From contig JADZCL010000430.1 of the NCBI GenBank assembly GCA_020851615.1, positions 1 to 7,213 of the forward strand: a stretch of DNA of 7,213 nt, read 5' to 3'. Source of the stretch: Rubrivivax sp. GTDB lineage: Bacteria; Pseudomonadota; Gammaproteobacteria; Burkholderiales; Burkholderiaceae_C. Within the stretch, counting starts at the first letter, position 1. Each line of letters starts with the position of its first letter. The notes under the pieces were generated by a model. That model ran no database searches. It saw only the letters and a list, made by a program, of their open reading frames with translations, and had not been told where the DNA came from. This document shows positions 6,037-7,213 of the stretch, in pieces. Position numbers and translations under genes: made by a program.

Positions 6037-7103
6037 TCGCCGCGGGAGCGCAGCCGCCAGTGCCCGCCCCGCGCGTGCACGGCGGCGCTGACGCGCGGGG
6101 CCCGGCAGGGAGCGATTTCTCCACCTGCAGCAACGCGGCGGGTCCGTGCCCGCAGGCGCTGGCTGCCGTGCAGCGTGCGGATGCCACGCGCTACCCGGAC
6201 CCCGCTGCAACCGCGGTGCGCCAGGCGCTGGCCTGGCTGCACGACGTCGAGCCCGAGCGCGTGCTGGTGGCCGCCAGCGCGAGCGAATTCATCCAGCGCA
6301 TCACCGCGGTCAGTGGGCGGCTGCTGCCGGGTGCGGTGCGCGTGCCGCTGCGGGCCTATGGCGACTACGCGCATGCCGCTGCGGCCTGGGGGCGTGCGGT
6401 GCATCGTGGTGAGGCAGCTGAGGACGTGACCCTGTCCTGGCATGCCGACCCGGGCAGCCCGTGCGGGGAGGACAGCGCGCCGCCGGCAGGCGTGGCGGTG
6501 GCGCCGGCCAAGCATCCGCTGGTGCTGGACGCGGCCTACGCGCCGCTGCGTCTGCAAGGGGCGTCGCAGTGGGGCCCGGCCGCGTGCGATGCGGTCTTCG
6601 TGCTGCACAGCCCCAACAAGGCGCTGGGGCTGACGGGTGTTCGCGGCGCCTACGCCATTGCCCCGCGGCGGGCGGACTTCGACCTCCAGGCCTGCTGCGC
6701 GGCGCTGGCTGCGGCAGCTCCGTCGTGGCCGCTGTCGGCGCACGCGCAGGCCCTGCTGCTGGCCTGGGCAAGCCAGCCGGTGCAGGACTGGGTGCGGGGC
6801 TCGCACGATCTCCTGCGCGCCTGGAAGAGCCGGCTGCAGCACGGCCTGGCCGCGCGCGGCTTCGAGCTGCGAGCCAGCGTGACCCCGTTCTTCGTTGCGT
6901 GTGCGCCGGTGCCCGTGGACCTGCAGTCCCTGCGCGGGGCCGACGTTGCAGTGCGCGACGCGACGTCATTCGGGCTGCCGGGCTGGTGGCGCCTCTCGGT
7001 CCAGCCGCCGGCGGTGCAGGACGCGCTGCTGCTGGCGCTCGACCGCCTCGGTGACCGTGCCGGCGCAGGGCGTCGCAGTGTCGGCAGCGAGGGCAGGGCA
7101 TGA
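6033..7103 (+). CDS. cobC: PLP-dependent threonine-phosphate decarboxylase-like protein (aminotransferase class I/II fold)
   Basis: This fold-type I PLP enzyme is the CobC of Pseudomonas denitrificans, homologous to Salmonella CobD, which decarboxylates L-threonine phosphate to aminopropanol phosphate for CbiB. The GTG at 6033 overlaps the cbiB stop (GTGA), with GAGG just upstream, giving 356 residues. The N-terminal HGG.D..G plus [12 protein letters not shown] (about 16-40) and RYPDP (53-57) match the family's opening. ASASEFI (81-87) lies where the PLP-phosphate-binding G-x-S/T-E segment is expected. D166-A-A-Y169 and Lys196 in [16 protein letters not shown] are the predicted cofactor Asp/Tyr and Schiff-base lysine. 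Arg308 and Arg320 near the C terminus are candidate substrate-binding arginines. The usual N-P-N-N-P-T-G motif reads D-P-G-S-P-C-G (139-145). The fold and pathway are clear, but the exact substrate is inferred from context. Naming is confusing: Salmonella cobD equals this cobC, while CbiB is the other CobD. Confidence 0.87.
   Translation: MIAAGAQPPVPAPRVHGGADARGPAGSDFSTCSNAAGPCPQALAAVQRADATRYPDPAATAVRQALAWLHDVEPERVLVAASASEFIQRITAVSGRLLPGAVRVPLRAYGDYAHAAAAWGRAVHRGEAAEDVTLSWHADPGSPCGEDSAPPAGVAVAPAKHPLVLDAAYAPLRLQGASQWGPAACDAVFVLHSPNKALGLTGVRGAYAIAPRRADFDLQACCAALAAAAPSWPLSAHAQALLLAWASQPVQDWVRGSHDLLRAWKSRLQHGLAARGFELRASVTPFFVACAPVPVDLQSLRGADVAVRDATSFGLPGWWRLSVQPPAVQDALLLALDRLGDRAGAGRRSVGSEGRA
7089..7093 (+). 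promoter_or_regulatory. Shine-Dalgarno of cobQ
   Basis: GAGGG lies six bases before the ATG at 7100, inside the last codons of the preceding gene. It supports the overlapping ATGA start of the cobyric acid synthase. Confidence 0.55.
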
Positions 7104-7213
7104 AGACCGCGCTCATGGTCTGGGGCACCAGCAGCGGCGCCGGCAAGAGCCTCTTGACCACCGCGCTGTGCCGCTGGGCGGCACGCCAGGGCTACTCGGT
7201 CGCGCCCTTCAAG
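7100..7213 (+). CDS. cobQ: cobyric acid synthase, N-terminal fragment (3' truncated by window)
   Basis: CobQ (CbiP) uses ATP and glutamine to amidate four side chains of adenosylcobyrinic acid a,c-diamide, giving adenosylcobyric acid, the substrate of CbiB. Only 38 codons are visible before the window ends. They read [20 protein letters not shown] and on to VAPFK. This is the characteristic N terminus of the family: an ATP-binding GTSSGAGKS loop (9-17), a helix with LCRWAARQG, then the VAPFK strand that normally continues into A-Q-N-M-S. The related P-loop proteins BioD and CobB lack this exact VAPFK context, so cobyric acid synthase is the best call. The start overlaps the previous stop as ATGA. 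Length and the glutaminase domain cannot be judged here. Confidence 0.9.
   Translation, partial: MKTALMVWGTSSGAGKSLLTTALCRWAARQGYSVAPFK

Overview
The window is one densely packed, plus-strand cobalamin (vitamin B12) uptake, salvage and late-synthesis operon from a very GC-rich bacterium. By eye the GC content is near 70%, with G/C at nearly all third codon positions. Gene content, gene order and the wording of several motifs (for example the N terminus of the aminotransferase-like protein and of cobyric acid synthase) resemble Burkholderiales, in the Comamonadaceae/Rubrivivax neighbourhood. That placement rests on remembered family features, not on a search.

Layout, left to right: (1) the C-terminal part of a TonB-dependent corrinoid receptor, btuB (1-1082, 5' end outside the window); (2) cobU, the bifunctional adenosylcobinamide kinase/guanylyltransferase (1101-1688); (3) an ABC importer, btuF-btuC-btuD (1685-4514), comprising periplasmic binding protein, FecCD-type permease and ATPase; (4) cobO, the corrinoid adenosyltransferase (4538-5107), preceded by an unusually good Shine-Dalgarno sequence; (5) cbiB, adenosylcobinamide(-phosphate) synthase (5107-6036); (6) a PLP-dependent threonine-phosphate decarboxylase-like protein, cobC/cobD type (6033-7103); (7) the first 38 codons of cobyric acid synthase, cobQ/cbiP (7100 to the window end). 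Five junctions are 4-base ATGA/GTGA overlaps and one is a 1-base TGATG overlap. The only gaps are 18 bases (btuB-cobU) and 23 bases (btuD-cobO). No stretch over 300 bases lacks a gene, and I saw no RNA gene, mobile element, CRISPR array, terminator or riboswitch. A cobalamin riboswitch, if there is one, would lie upstream of btuB outside the window.

The genes form a pipeline. BtuB takes corrinoid across the outer membrane and BtuFCD takes it across the inner membrane. CobO adds the adenosyl ligand, and CobQ amidates adenosyl-cobyrinic acid a,c-diamide to adenosyl-cobyric acid. The CobC/D-like enzyme should supply the aminopropanol (phosphate) linker that CbiB attaches, and CobU then activates adenosylcobinamide to its GDP form. 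Nucleotide-loop genes not seen here (cobS, cobT, the phosphatase) may follow downstream.

This is a recognisable system, not a new one. The points worth a second look are divergent motifs in the PLP enzyme, a missing D-H-R motif in BtuC, a Cys pair and a Leu C terminus in BtuB, extra residues in BtuD, the CobO C terminus, and a two-codon mini-ORF whose stop overlaps the cobU start codon.
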